From an uncultured Atopobiaceae bacterium (GTDB taxonomy: Bacteria > Actinomycetota > Coriobacteriia > Coriobacteriales > Atopobiaceae), in NCBI GenBank assembly GCA_944321005.1, contig CALUJT010000047.1:1-11233 (forward strand): a stretch of DNA of 11,233 nucleotides, read 5' to 3'. This document shows positions 1 through 6,964 of the stretch, one piece after another. The notes under the pieces are model-generated. The model saw nothing but the letters and a program-made list of their open reading frames with translations. It made no database searches and had not been told where the DNA came from. The position numbers and the translations under genes are program-made. How positions within the stretch are numbered: the first letter of the stretch is position 1; every line of letters begins with the position of its first letter.

Positions 1-941
1 GGAACGGAGATCACGAGGTCCGCGTCGACGGGCGTCTCGCGGGCGAGCCTGCGGCCCATGTTGTGGCGCATGAGGTAGAAGCTCTCCCCGTCCTGGACGG
101 AGTCGGGTCGCGAGAAGTACACGTGCTCGAAGACGCAGGACGCGCGGCACCCCGGCGCACAGCCGCGCTCGGAGCGCAGGCCGTCGTCCGAGACGCGGAC
201 GATCTCGCCGGGCTCTATCTCGCGCACGAAGGTGGCGCCGGTGATGTCGAGCGCGCAGGTCTCGCTCGCCACGACCCAGCCGTCCTCGCCCAGCCGACCA
301 AGGACGAGCGGGCGGATGCCGTGCGGGTCGCGGAAGGCGTAGAGGGCGTTCTCGCGCACGAGCACCATGGCGTAGCCGCCCTCGAGCATGCGCATCGTGT
401 GCGCGATGCCGGTGCGCAGGCGCCCGGCGCGCTGCGTAAAGTAGCCGATGAGCTTGGCGGCCACCTCTGAGTCCGTGTTGGAGCGGAAGGGGATGCCCAT
501 CTCGATGAGCTCGCGCCGCAGCGCGTCGAAGTTCACGAGGGTGCCGTTGTGCGCGAGCGCGATGATCACGTCGTTGATGGTGGAGAGGTGCGGCTGCGCG
601 GCCTCCCAGCCGCGCGCGCCGGCGGTGCCGTAGCGGCAGTGCCCGCAGGCGGCCTTGCCCGGCATGGCGGAGAGGTCGGCGTCCGAGAAGACCTGCGCCA
701 CGAGGCCCAGGTCTTTGCGCACGAGCACGGTGCGGCCGTCCCCCACCGCGATGCCGGCGGACTCCTGCCCGCGGTGCTGGAGCGCCCGCAGGGCGAAGTA
801 GGTCATGCGCGCCACGTCGCGGCCGGGGGCCCAGACGCCAAAGACGCCGCACTCCTCGTGGAGCCCCCGGGGCTCGAGGTTCTTCTCGGCACCTTCCCGC
901 ACGCTGGGGGGGGCGGCGCGTCTACGGTCCTGGAGGGTCAC
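1..941 (-). CDS. purF: Amidophosphoribosyltransferase (PurF), C-terminus beyond the window
   Basis: PurF makes 5-phosphoribosylamine from PRPP and glutamine, the first committed step of purine synthesis, in the cytosol. The minus frame is open from 941 to the window edge and encodes about 313 residues. It starts at GTG 939-941, because GGAAGGAG (950-957) lies 8 nt upstream and no in-frame ATG precedes the conserved block. After a 30-residue propeptide comes the nucleophile Cys31 in EECGVFG. Then follow LQHRGQESAG (about 54-63), GHCRYGTAG (100-108), HNGTLVN (131-137) and SNTDSEV (154-160), all typical of the N-terminal Ntn glutaminase domain. A later SCVFEHVYFSRPDS stretch matches the family, and its Cys could be an iron-sulfur ligand as in Bacillus-type PurF (inference). 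The PRPP-binding loop lies outside the window. The gene is 20 bp after the sortase gene, so it is the third gene of a purE-sortase-purF operon. A run of eight C (coding strand; plus 906-913) sits in the propeptide. The propeptide is longer than the roughly 11 residues of B. subtilis PurF. A second GTG at 900-902 is possible but has no ribosome site. Confidence 0.95.
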   Translation of the reverse strand, partial: MTLQDRRRAAPPSVREGAEKNLEPRGLHEECGVFGVWAPGRDVARMTYFALRALQHRGQESAGIAVGDGRTVLVRKDLGLVAQVFSDADLSAMPGKAACGHCRYGTAGARGWEAAQPHLSTINDVIIALAHNGTLVNFDALRRELIEMGIPFRSNTDSEVAAKLIGYFTQRAGRLRTGIAHTMRMLEGGYAMVLVRENALYAFRDPHGIRPLVLGRLGEDGWVVASETCALDITGATFVREIEPGEIVRVSDDGLRSERGCAPGCRASCVFEHVYFSRPDSVQDGESFYLMRHNMGRRLARETPVDADLVISV

Positions 942-961
942 GGGGATGGCTCCTTCCGTCT

Positions 962-2059
962 TCAGCTTGCGGCTGCGGCGGTCTCTACGGCGTCGGCGGC
1001 GGACACGGGCGCGCACACCAGAACCACGCGGCCCTTGTCCGTGTCCTCGTAGTAACAGGTGCAGAGCGAGAGCACCTGCGACGTGCCGGCTATGACCTCG
1101 GCGGCGTCCGCGCGGCTTGCCGTGGACGCGCCGAGAAGACCGGTGAGGTAGGCGTGGAAGTCCTCGACCGAGGCGAAGTTGAACTGGCGCACGTTGGTGT
1201 CGTCCGCCGTGGTCGGGTAGGCGAGCAGCGGCCTGAGCTGGTAGGTGGCCGTCTCGGTCACGTACCAGACCACCGAGACGCTGTCGAACATCTCCTGTCC
1301 CTGCATGTCGGAGACGACCTTGAACATGGAGCCGTCGCGCAGGTGGTGGCCGTAGACGATCGTCTGCGCGTCCACCATGCCGGGGGCCGTGTTCTCGTAG
1401 TCCATGAAGATCTGGCCGCCTATGGTGTAGGCGCCCTCGGCGCTGGTGTGAAGGTACTTCTCGTTGTCCGACGCCTGGTAGACGGGGAAGTTGACCACGG
1501 TGCCGGGAATCTGGACCCAGCCCACCACCTCGTCGTTCACGGCCTTGAGGGACGCCCAGTCCACCTGGGGCGGCTCCTCGCCGCTCGGAGAGACGTCGAC
1601 GAACGCCGCGAGCTCCTCGTTCACGCGCTCCTGCTCGGCGTACTGCCGCTGGTTGTTGATCCAGAGCGCGGCGGCGGCCACGATGAGGCCTATGCCCACG
1701 ACGAAGAGCAGGACGGAGAGCACGCGGCCCAGGCGCTTCCACGCGCTGCGGCTCCTGCGGCCGGCGAGGTCGTAGGGGTCGGTCTCCACGAAGTGGGGCT
1801 CCTTGCGGCGACGGTCGTGCCCGCGGCGGGCGTCCTCGGGCTCGGAGACGACCGAGACGAAGCCCTCCGCGCCGTGCGGGATGCTGGCGGCGTGGGGGTT
1901 GCCGTCGGGGGCGTGGTAGGACTCGTCCCCTCCGCGCCTGGTGGTGAGGCCGGAGCGGGGGTTGCCCGAGCGCGCCCGATGCTGGGCGGCATGGGCGCCG
2001 TCCAGCGCCGCGTGCGCGCCGCGGGGCTTCTCGTCCGGCTGTCTGAAGTGCGAGGCCAT
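962..2059 (-). CDS. Class B-type sortase, membrane-anchored
   Basis: This is a 365-residue cysteine transpeptidase that would cut sorting motifs of surface proteins and join them to cell-wall peptide or to each other. The first about 100 residues are charged, His/Arg-rich and probably cytoplasmic. One membrane segment follows at about 112-134, so the catalytic domain (about 165-352) faces outside. Seen motifs are VGWVQIPGT (178-186), the catalytic His238 in VYGHH, Cys335 in SLCTC (the TLxTC position) and Arg344 in DKGRVVLV. The YGHH...DGSMF pattern and the long gap between His and Cys favour class B. The 100-residue cytoplasmic tail is unusual, since most class B enzymes are about 220-280 residues. 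The start ATG 2057-2059 has GGGAG about 9 nt upstream. The gene lies 19 bp after purE and 20 bp before purF, so it is almost certainly co-transcribed with them. No LPXTG- or NPQTN-type substrate is encoded in this window, so its targets are unknown. Confidence 0.93.
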   Translation of the reverse strand: MASHFRQPDEKPRGAHAALDGAHAAQHRARSGNPRSGLTTRRGGDESYHAPDGNPHAASIPHGAEGFVSVVSEPEDARRGHDRRRKEPHFVETDPYDLAGRRSRSAWKRLGRVLSVLLFVVGIGLIVAAAALWINNQRQYAEQERVNEELAAFVDVSPSGEEPPQVDWASLKAVNDEVVGWVQIPGTVVNFPVYQASDNEKYLHTSAEGAYTIGGQIFMDYENTAPGMVDAQTIVYGHHLRDGSMFKVVSDMQGQEMFDSVSVVWYVTETATYQLRPLLAYPTTADDTNVRQFNFASVEDFHAYLTGLLGASTASRADAAEVIAGTSQVLSLCTCYYEDTDKGRVVLVCAPVSAADAVETAAAAS

Positions 2060-2078
2060 GGCTCAGCTCCCGGACGCC

Positions 2079-2540
2079 CTACGCCTCGGCCATCTGGCGC
2101 TTGAACTCGACGATCTTCTCGCGGTACTCCGGCATGGCGGCGCCCAGGATCTGCGTGGCGTAGATGGCCGCGTTCTTGGCGCCGTTGATAGCGACGCAGG
2201 CCACGGGCACGCCGGAGGGCATCTGGACCATGGAGAGCAGCGAGTCCATGCCACCGAGGTCGGAGGTCTTCATGGGGACGCCGATGATGGGCAGCGGGGT
2301 GAACGCGGCGACCACGCCGCCGAGGTGGGCGGCCTTGCCGGCGGCGGCGATGATGACCCTGAGGCCGCGCTCGGCCGCGGAGCCGGCCCACTCGTGGACC
2401 TTGTCCGGGTTGCGGTGCGCGCTGGCGATCACGAGCTCATAGGGGACGCCCAGCTCCTCGAGCTGCGCGGTGCAGGCCTCCATGGTGGGAAGGTCGGACT
2501 TCGAGCCCATGATGATACCAACAAGCGGCTGCTCTGCCAT
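2079..2540 (-). CDS. purE: N5-carboxyaminoimidazole ribonucleotide mutase (PurE, class I)
   Basis: PurE converts N5-CAIR to CAIR in purine synthesis in the cytosol. The 153-residue protein has the normal length for class I PurE. Near the N-terminus it shows [13 protein letters not shown], with the conserved Ser/Asp pair, then [10 protein letters not shown] with the conserved His. [15 protein letters not shown] and the [28 protein letters not shown] stretch follow. The frame is open upstream to 2645, but ATG 2538-2540 is preferred: it has AGAGGAG a few bases upstream and gives the standard N-terminus. It is the first gene of the purE-sortase-purF operon, with a TATACT box about 33 bp before the start codon. 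PurE normally works with PurK, which is not in the window. Confidence 0.97.
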   Translation of the reverse strand: MAEQPLVGIIMGSKSDLPTMEACTAQLEELGVPYELVIASAHRNPDKVHEWAGSAAERGLRVIIAAAGKAAHLGGVVAAFTPLPIIGVPMKTSDLGGMDSLLSMVQMPSGVPVACVAINGAKNAAIYATQILGAAMPEYREKIVEFKRQMAEA

Positions 2541-2572
2541 GATGCTCCTCTCGTCGATGCATATGCCGTTCA

Positions 2573-2578
2573 AGTATA
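2573..2578 (-). promoter_or_regulatory. Probable -10 box of the purE operon
   Basis: The minus strand reads TATACT here, about 33 nt before the purE start codon, giving a short leader of roughly 25 nt. No good -35 is found at 16-18 bp; the nearest TTGTCA (2602-2607) is 23 bp away, so activator dependence is possible. The same TATACTTG string is found before the gene at 6569. Confidence 0.5.
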
Positions 2579-2617
2579 GAGCGTGCCGCCGCACGGCGTC
2601 GTGACAAAGGGGCGGCA

Positions 2618-2644
2618 CGACAAAGGGGACAGGGCGGTTTGTCA
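2618..2644. repeat. REP-like 27-nt repeat, copy 1 (purE/pdx divergent region)
   Basis: The 27-nt unit starts with GACAAAGGGGACAGGG and ends in TGTCA, so its ends can pair (GACAAA with TTTGTC). It matches the unit at 8737-8763 at 22 of 27 positions, including 16 in a row. A partial copy (TGACAAAGGGG) begins at 2602, and an inverted CTGTCCCCTTGT copy lies at 2681-2692. Such units resemble REP palindromes mobilised by RAYT transposases, which is inference because no such transposase is in the window. Confidence 0.6.
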
Positions 2645-2680
2645 CAAACGTAACATGCAGAGGGGCGAAAAAGGGCTATG

Positions 2681-2692
2681 CTGTCCCCTTGT
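2681..2692. repeat. Inverted partial copy of the REP-like unit
   Basis: CTGTCCCCTTGT is the reverse complement of ACAAGGGGACAG, the core of the unit at 2618-2644 with one A missing. The two could pair across about 50 nt to form a long hairpin in the kinase leader or in the region between the divergent promoters. A TATGCT string at 2677-2682 overlaps it and might be the kinase -10, but no -35 is seen. Confidence 0.4.
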
Positions 2693-2729
2693 ACGCTGGT
2701 CCATCAGTCCGCGGACAAAGGAGAATCCC

Positions 2730-3614
2730 ATGAACACAGCCAGCAATCTGCACCTCTACCAGCGCAAGGGCGGCTACCTGCCGCGCGTGGCGGCCGTCCA
2801 CGACCTCTGCGGCTACGGCAAGTGCTCCCTCGGCGTCGCCATCCCCGTGCTCTCGGCGGCCGGCATCGACGTGTGCCCCGTCCCCACGTCGCTCTTCTCG
2901 GCGCACACGCGCTTCCCCAAGTTCTACATGCACGACACCACGCCCATGCTTGACGAGTACCTCGACGCCTGGCGCGAGGAGGGCATCGAGCTCGACGGCA
3001 TCTACTCCGGCTTCCTGGGGTCGGCCGAGCAGGTGGGCGCCATCCTGCGCCTCTACCGCGAGTACCCCGAGGCGCTGCGCATCGTTGACCCGGTGATGGG
3101 CGACGGCGGCGCCAAGTACCCCACCTACACGGACGAGATGTGCGCCGCGATGCGCGACCTCGTTGACGGCGCGGACGTCCTCACGCCCAACCTCACCGAG
3201 GCCTCCATCCTCACCGGCATCCCCTACGAGGGCCAGGACGTGGACGAGGCGTACGTCACGCGCCTCATGGACGCGCTCTTGGGCATGGGCGCCAAGTCCG
3301 TGGTGATCAAGGGCATCGTCCACGAGGGCGAGCAGATCATACGCAACTACGTGGCCGTTGTCGGCGAGGGCGCGCCGCAGGTGGAGGAGGTCTCGAGCGA
3401 GCTTCTCCCCTTCATGCTGCACGGCACGGGCGACCTCTTTGCCTCCGGCCTCACCGCGGCGATCTACGCCGGCGAGAGCCTGCTCTCGAGCGTGGAGTTT
3501 GCCGGGGCGCTCGTGCGCCACGCCATGCAGATCACGCCCGAGCAGCCCGACTACCAGGTGCGCGGCGTGAGCTTCGAGAGCGTGCTGGGGGACGTGACGG
3601 CGCTTCTGGGCTAG
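2730..3614 (+). CDS. Pyridoxamine/pyridoxal kinase (PdxY/PdxK-like)
   Basis: The enzyme phosphorylates pyridoxal or pyridoxamine with ATP in the B6 salvage pathway, in the cytosol. The 294-residue product fits the ribokinase-fold PdxK/PdxY family (usually about 285-290). Seen features are HDLCGYGKCSL near residues 24-34, where the substrate-binding HD..G pattern is expected, and SGFLGS (93-98). DPVMGDGG (120-127), TPNLTEA (152-158) and the anion-hole/catalytic-base motif GTGD (232-235, Asp235) follow. The open frame begins at 2583, but ATG 2730-2732 has AAGGAGA 5 nt upstream and starts the conserved sequence. It is divergent from the purE operon and stands alone, ending before a strong hairpin. 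Whether it prefers pyridoxal or pyridoxamine cannot be told from the sequence, so no symbol is assigned. Confidence 0.93.
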   Translation: MNTASNLHLYQRKGGYLPRVAAVHDLCGYGKCSLGVAIPVLSAAGIDVCPVPTSLFSAHTRFPKFYMHDTTPMLDEYLDAWREEGIELDGIYSGFLGSAEQVGAILRLYREYPEALRIVDPVMGDGGAKYPTYTDEMCAAMRDLVDGADVLTPNLTEASILTGIPYEGQDVDEAYVTRLMDALLGMGAKSVVIKGIVHEGEQIIRNYVAVVGEGAPQVEEVSSELLPFMLHGTGDLFASGLTAAIYAGESLLSSVEFAGALVRHAMQITPEQPDYQVRGVSFESVLGDVTALLG

Positions 3615-3663
3615 CGCCGCGCCGGGCCCGGCGTCACAGAGGGCCGCACACGAGCCACACAAG

Positions 3664-3699
3664 GGCGCCCCGCGGGTCCAGAAGAACCCGCGGGGCGCC
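3664..3699. terminator. Perfect 14-bp hairpin between convergent genes
   Basis: GGCGCCCCGCGGGT (3664-3677) pairs perfectly with 3686-3699 around an 8-nt loop. It lies between the stops of the plus-strand kinase (3614) and the minus-strand zinc-ribbon gene (3730), so it can serve both. The T-tracts are weak (GCGTTTCTC on the plus strand, CTTGTG on the minus strand), so termination may rely on stem stability, as in many GC-rich genomes. Confidence 0.75.
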
Positions 3700-3729
3700 G
3701 CGTTTCTCTGGAGGGGCCCTCCGGAGGGG

Positions 3730-5664
3730 CTAGAGGCAGAAGCCGAGGATGATGGCGTCCGGCGTGCCCGTGCGGTGGCCGTACGGGGTGCCGCCCTCGG
3801 GAGAGACGACGAGGTACCAGTAGCCGGTGACCACGTCCGGGCTCCTGGTCCACCAGTACTCGCCGATGGCGAGCGCCGCGCTCTCGGACACGGAGGTGAC
3901 GCCGGAGTCCGCGTAGAGCTGGTACTGCTCGCCCTCGCTGGTGTAGATGCCGTAGCGGCGGGCGCTCTGGTCGAGCGGGCCCACGATCTCGGAGTACGAG
4001 GGAATCCACAGGTACTCGGACGTGACGCTCTGGCCGCCGCCGTAGGCGATGGGCAGGTTGGTGGTCTTGTCCACGGCCACGACCAGCTCGGCGAGGTCGG
4101 CGGGGATCTCTGCCATGAGGCTCTGGTTGAGCCAGGAGCGCAGCGGCGTCTCCTCCCAGGCGGTGGCGATGCCGGAGGGGTCGACGGCCTGGTTGCCCGC
4201 GGAGGCGCGCGCGATGAACGTGATGCCCGCCACGCCCGAGCCGTCGGACTTCTGGTCGTGCCTGAAGCCGCCCACGGCCACCGGGACGACGACACCGCTG
4301 GAAAGCTCGAGGTTCTTGGTGTTGTTGGCGTCTATCGAGCCACTCTCCGCGCAGAGGTTGTAGCGACGGGCGATCTCGATGCCCTCCTCGTCGCTGGGAG
4401 CCGCGGCGATAAGGGCGGAGAGCTGGGAGAGCTCCGCCCAGGAGTACGCCTGGAGCGTGTCGCGGACCTCGGGGCCGCCCTCGACGGGGCCCTCCTCGGG
4501 CTCCTCCTCCGCCTGCTCGGGCTGGATGGGCTCGACGCTGCCGTCTGAGGGCTCCTCGAACTGCGGGGCCTCGACGGTACGGTCCGCGAAGGGGCTGAAC
4601 CAGCCCGTGGAGACGTACGCCAGCGCGACGCCCACCACGACGAGGATCACGGCAGCGACGGCAATGACGGGGACCCTGTCGGGGCCGAGGGCCTCGAAGC
4701 GCGCGGCGGCCTCGTGTGCGGCATCTACGACAGCGTCCTTGGCGCGGCCCGCGAGCTCGCCGGCGCGCGCGGCGACCTCCTGCGCGCGCTCGGCCAGGGA
4801 GGGGCCGGCGGGCGCCACGGGCTCGGGCGCGGGCTGGGATTCGGGCGCGGGTGCGGGCTCCGCCGCGGGTGCGGCGACCGGGTACAGGCGGCCGGTCTTC
4901 TCGGCCGGGGCCTCATCTTCCTCGGGCTCGGGCTCGGCGTCCTCCGCGGGCTCGGCGTTGGGCTCGGCGGGCTGCTCGGGCGCGGGCGCGGGCTCAGCCT
5001 CGACGTCCGCGGGAGCCTCCTCGTGCTCCGAGTCCTCCTCGGGCTCCGGCTCGACGTCCTTCTCGGCCTCGGGGCCCTTCTCGGCCCGAGGCTCCCCTGC
5101 GACGTCGGACTCCGGCTCGACGACCGTGGCCTCGACGGCCTCAGCGGCGACCTCGACGGCAGCGGCGGTCTCGGCGGCCTCGACCTCCGGCTCGGCGGCG
5201 ACGTCGGTGGGCTCCTCGGCCTCCGGCGCCGTCTCCGCAGCGTGGCGGGCGCGCTTCTCGGCCTCTATCTCGCGACGGCGCTTGGCCACGGCCTCGCGGC
5301 GCTTCTCGCGGGTCTGCGGCTGAACCGGGGTCTGGGGGCCGTCCTTGGCCGCCTCGTCCTTATCGGCACCTATGGCAGACATCTCGCGCTGGCCGAACGC
5401 GTACGACGAGCCGTAGCGGCTCGACGTGGAGTAGCGCGAGGACCGCTGGTTGGAGTGCGGCACGTAGGGCCGCGGGATGCGCGGGGTCATCCGGCTCGCG
5501 CGCGGGGGCGGCGCCACGGGGACGAGGGGAACCGCGCCGCCCACCAGCGGGTCGATGGGCGCCTCGAGCTTCTTGGGGGCCGGCACCCCCTCAACGGGCG
5601 AGCCACACCCCGGACAGAACCGAGCGTTCTCGGGCAGCTCCTCGCCACACTTCTTGCACTTCAA
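3730..5664 (-). CDS. Zinc-ribbon membrane protein with acidic linker and DUF6273-like C-terminal domain
   Basis: This is a 644-residue protein of unknown function. It has an N-terminal zinc ribbon with Cys3, Cys6, Cys17 and Cys20 (CKKC...CPGC). An Arg/Ser/Tyr-rich stretch (about 57-95) and a basic segment (about 118-141) follow, then a very long Glu/Ala/Pro-rich acidic region (about 142-290) and one membrane segment (about 331-351). The C-terminal domain (about 404-644) fits DUF6273: PLRSWLNQSL, LWIPSYSEI and EYWWTRSP are typical strings. Topology is inferred to be ribbon and linker inside, DUF6273 outside. The start is TTG 5662-5664, because AAAGGGGG lies 6 nt upstream and no in-frame ATG gives the complete ribbon. 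The repeat-rich linker yields many false open frames on the other strand. The acidic region may be variable in length between strains (inference). The domain resembles cell-surface modules in gut Firmicutes and Actinobacteria, but no activity is established here. Confidence 0.88.
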   Translation of the reverse strand: MKCKKCGEELPENARFCPGCGSPVEGVPAPKKLEAPIDPLVGGAVPLVPVAPPPRASRMTPRIPRPYVPHSNQRSSRYSTSSRYGSSYAFGQREMSAIGADKDEAAKDGPQTPVQPQTREKRREAVAKRRREIEAEKRARHAAETAPEAEEPTDVAAEPEVEAAETAAAVEVAAEAVEATVVEPESDVAGEPRAEKGPEAEKDVEPEPEEDSEHEEAPADVEAEPAPAPEQPAEPNAEPAEDAEPEPEEDEAPAEKTGRLYPVAAPAAEPAPAPESQPAPEPVAPAGPSLAERAQEVAARAGELAGRAKDAVVDAAHEAAARFEALGPDRVPVIAVAAVILVVVGVALAYVSTGWFSPFADRTVEAPQFEEPSDGSVEPIQPEQAEEEPEEGPVEGGPEVRDTLQAYSWAELSQLSALIAAAPSDEEGIEIARRYNLCAESGSIDANNTKNLELSSGVVVPVAVGGFRHDQKSDGSGVAGITFIARASAGNQAVDPSGIATAWEETPLRSWLNQSLMAEIPADLAELVVAVDKTTNLPIAYGGGQSVTSEYLWIPSYSEIVGPLDQSARRYGIYTSEGEQYQLYADSGVTSVSESAALAIGEYWWTRSPDVVTGYWYLVVSPEGGTPYGHRTGTPDAIILGFCL

Positions 5665-5771
5665 CGCCAGCCCCCTTTCAGACTTTCCCTAGAGGGTAAC
5701 GTTATCACGCATCTTGCCCTGCGGGCGCTACGAGCTGCCCGAAGGTGGCATATGCGCCGTGGGCTTAACCT

Positions 5772-6569
5772 CTAGTTGCCGCTCAGGATCTGAACCGGGG
5801 TGAAGGAGGTGGTGATCTTGTCGCGCAGCTCCTGCTGGATGGAGTCGTCGAGGCCGGTGATGCGCAGGGAGAACTGCACGCCCTCCGCGGACTGCGTCTT
5901 GGTCCAGACGTAGGTGACGTAGGAGGTGACGTCGCCGGTGGGCTTGAGGAAGCCAAAGAGCGTGGAGCGCTCGATGTTGCCGCTCTCGTCCATGTGCACG
6001 TTCACGTGGTAGACCACGGTGTTGATGTTGGGGTTGAGCAGGCAGTTCACCGCAAAGGCCTGGGACTGCACGCCGGAGCCGGCAAAGCACTCGAGCGCGT
6101 TCTCCGAGTTGGTGTCCGTGACGGTGACCTCAACGCGCCCGGTGTTCTCGTCCGCCTCCTGGACGGAGAAGTCCTCCGGGAACTGCGTGAAGCCGTCGCC
6201 CCACTCGACGCCGCCGCGGAGCGCCGAGGCCACGGTGCGCACGGTGACCGTCTGGGTGAGGTCGGCGGTGTTGGAGCGGCGAATGAAGCCAAAGGCGATC
6301 TGCCCCACCACCACGATGGCGAGGAACACCGCCACAAACGTGACGGCAGTGCGGGTGATGACCTTGCCCACGTTGGAGCCGGAGGGGTCCTCCTCGGAGA
6401 GGGGGTCGATGTCGAGGGAGACGCCCTTCTCCCTGCGGTGCGCCCGCTGGCGCCGGGCGCGCTCCTCGTCGGAGTGGCCGGTGTGGTCGACCGTCGCAAA
6501 CAGGGCCTCGGCCTCGTCGGCCGTGAGGGCACCCTTCTGGACGCGCGCGAACTCGCCTTTCCTAGCCAT
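5772..6569 (-). CDS. Single-pass membrane protein of unknown function
   Basis: I do not recognise this 265-residue protein. It has a charged, Arg-rich N-terminal part (1-66), one membrane segment at about 72-96 (ITRTAVTFVAVFLAIVVVGQ onward), and an extracytoplasmic part of about 170 residues without lipobox or sorting signal. The outer part has alternating beta-type stretches (RVEVTVTD, TVVYHVNVH, SYVTYVWTK, VQFSLRITG) and two Cys (161 and 176) that could form a disulfide. The start ATG 6567-6569 has AGGAAAGAGAG before it; the open frame upstream to 6935 is only translated repeat sequence. It has its own TATACT box about 60 nt upstream. The zinc-ribbon gene follows 107 bp downstream on the same strand, so the two may be co-transcribed. 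Confidence 0.85.
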   Translation of the reverse strand: MARKGEFARVQKGALTADEAEALFATVDHTGHSDEERARRQRAHRREKGVSLDIDPLSEEDPSGSNVGKVITRTAVTFVAVFLAIVVVGQIAFGFIRRSNTADLTQTVTVRTVASALRGGVEWGDGFTQFPEDFSVQEADENTGRVEVTVTDTNSENALECFAGSGVQSQAFAVNCLLNPNINTVVYHVNVHMDESGNIERSTLFGFLKPTGDVTSYVTYVWTKTQSAEGVQFSLRITGLDDSIQQELRDKITTSFTPVQILSGN

Positions 6570-6629
6570 CTCTCTCTTTCCTAAACGGGACCCCGGCAAA
6601 CCTGCCGCCCCCACCACGTTGGTACAGCA

Positions 6630-6635
6630 AGTATA
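6630..6635 (-). promoter_or_regulatory. Probable -10 box for the 5772-6569 gene
   Basis: The minus strand reads GTATACTTG here, about 60 nt before the start codon. It shares TATACTTG with the purE promoter. No convincing -35 is seen in the GC-rich sequence 17 bp upstream. Confidence 0.4.
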
Positions 6636-6732
6636 CGCAATCGTCCCCCGGGCGGTGCCGCCGTCGGCGTCGCAACAGGAGCCCTTCACGCCGTCGGCGC
6701 ACGGCGGGACGGTTAGCGAGGCCAGGCTCCTT

Positions 6733-6951
6733 CGAGGTTTGGCGCTTCGTGCGATGTAGACGGGAACCCGTGCGGGGTTTGGCTCTTCGTGCGATGCGAT
6801 TTTGGAGGTCCGCAGAGCAGGCGAACTACAAAACCCCAGTTGGCTCTTCAGACGGAACTTCCGACGCCCCATTTTTCGTAAAAAACGCATCGCACGAAGG
6901 GGCAAACCCCGCACGGGTTCCCGCCTGCATCGCACGAAGGGGCAAACCTCG
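6733..6951. repeat. 219-bp inverted repeat with 66-nt arms and internal 21-nt units
   Basis: Arm 6733-6798 and arm 6886-6951 are reverse complements at 60 of 66 positions, separated by an 87-nt spacer. Each arm has two copies, 40 nt apart, of a 21-nt unit GGTTTGSCNCTTCGTGCGATG, plus a small ACGGGAACCCGT-type palindrome between them. That makes four unit copies in all, two per orientation. There is no transposase and no clear flanking target duplication. It could be a MITE-like element, a REP-type double palindrome or a very long terminator-like hairpin after the ABC gene. Because the arms mirror each other, both strands show the same false peptide. Confidence 0.8.
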
Positions 6952-6964
6952 CAGAGGCGCCGTG

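Larger units (their letters stand above)
6570..6964. other. 395-bp gene-free region with promoter box and large inverted repeat
   Basis: No credible gene is present; frames running through it translate the repeat arms. From the left it holds the ribosome site and leader of the 6569 gene, a minus-strand TATACT box (6630-6635), a GC-rich stretch with GCCGTCGGCG twice (6660-6710), and the large inverted repeat 6733-6951. That repeat ends 14 bp after the ABC gene stop. Confidence 0.7.

Noticed and set aside
1154..2104. Long plus-strand open frame opposite the sortase
   Set aside because: Composition is Val/Gly/Arg/His-rich without motifs, and it mirrors a gene with clear sortase motifs; GC-rich DNA gives such frames.
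2541..2729. Purine riboswitch or PurR box before purE
   Set aside because: No conserved riboswitch-like pairing or CCGAACA-type box could be found in the short leader.
5722..5741. Terminator between the 5772 and 5664 genes
   Set aside because: Only a 5-bp stem (CGGGC/GCCCG) with a long loop and no T-tract.
4714..5775. Several long plus-strand frames opposite the zinc-ribbon gene
   Set aside because: They are low-complexity mirrors of the Glu/Ala/Pro linker codons and have no recognisable domain.
6570..6935. N-terminal extension of the 5772-6569 gene through the inverted repeat
   Set aside because: The extension only translates repeat arms, and the ATG at 6569 has a ribosome site and a promoter-like box upstream.
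6733..6951. CRISPR array
   Set aside because: Units occur only twice per arm in opposing orientation, and the intervening 19 nt are themselves conserved, so they are not spacers.
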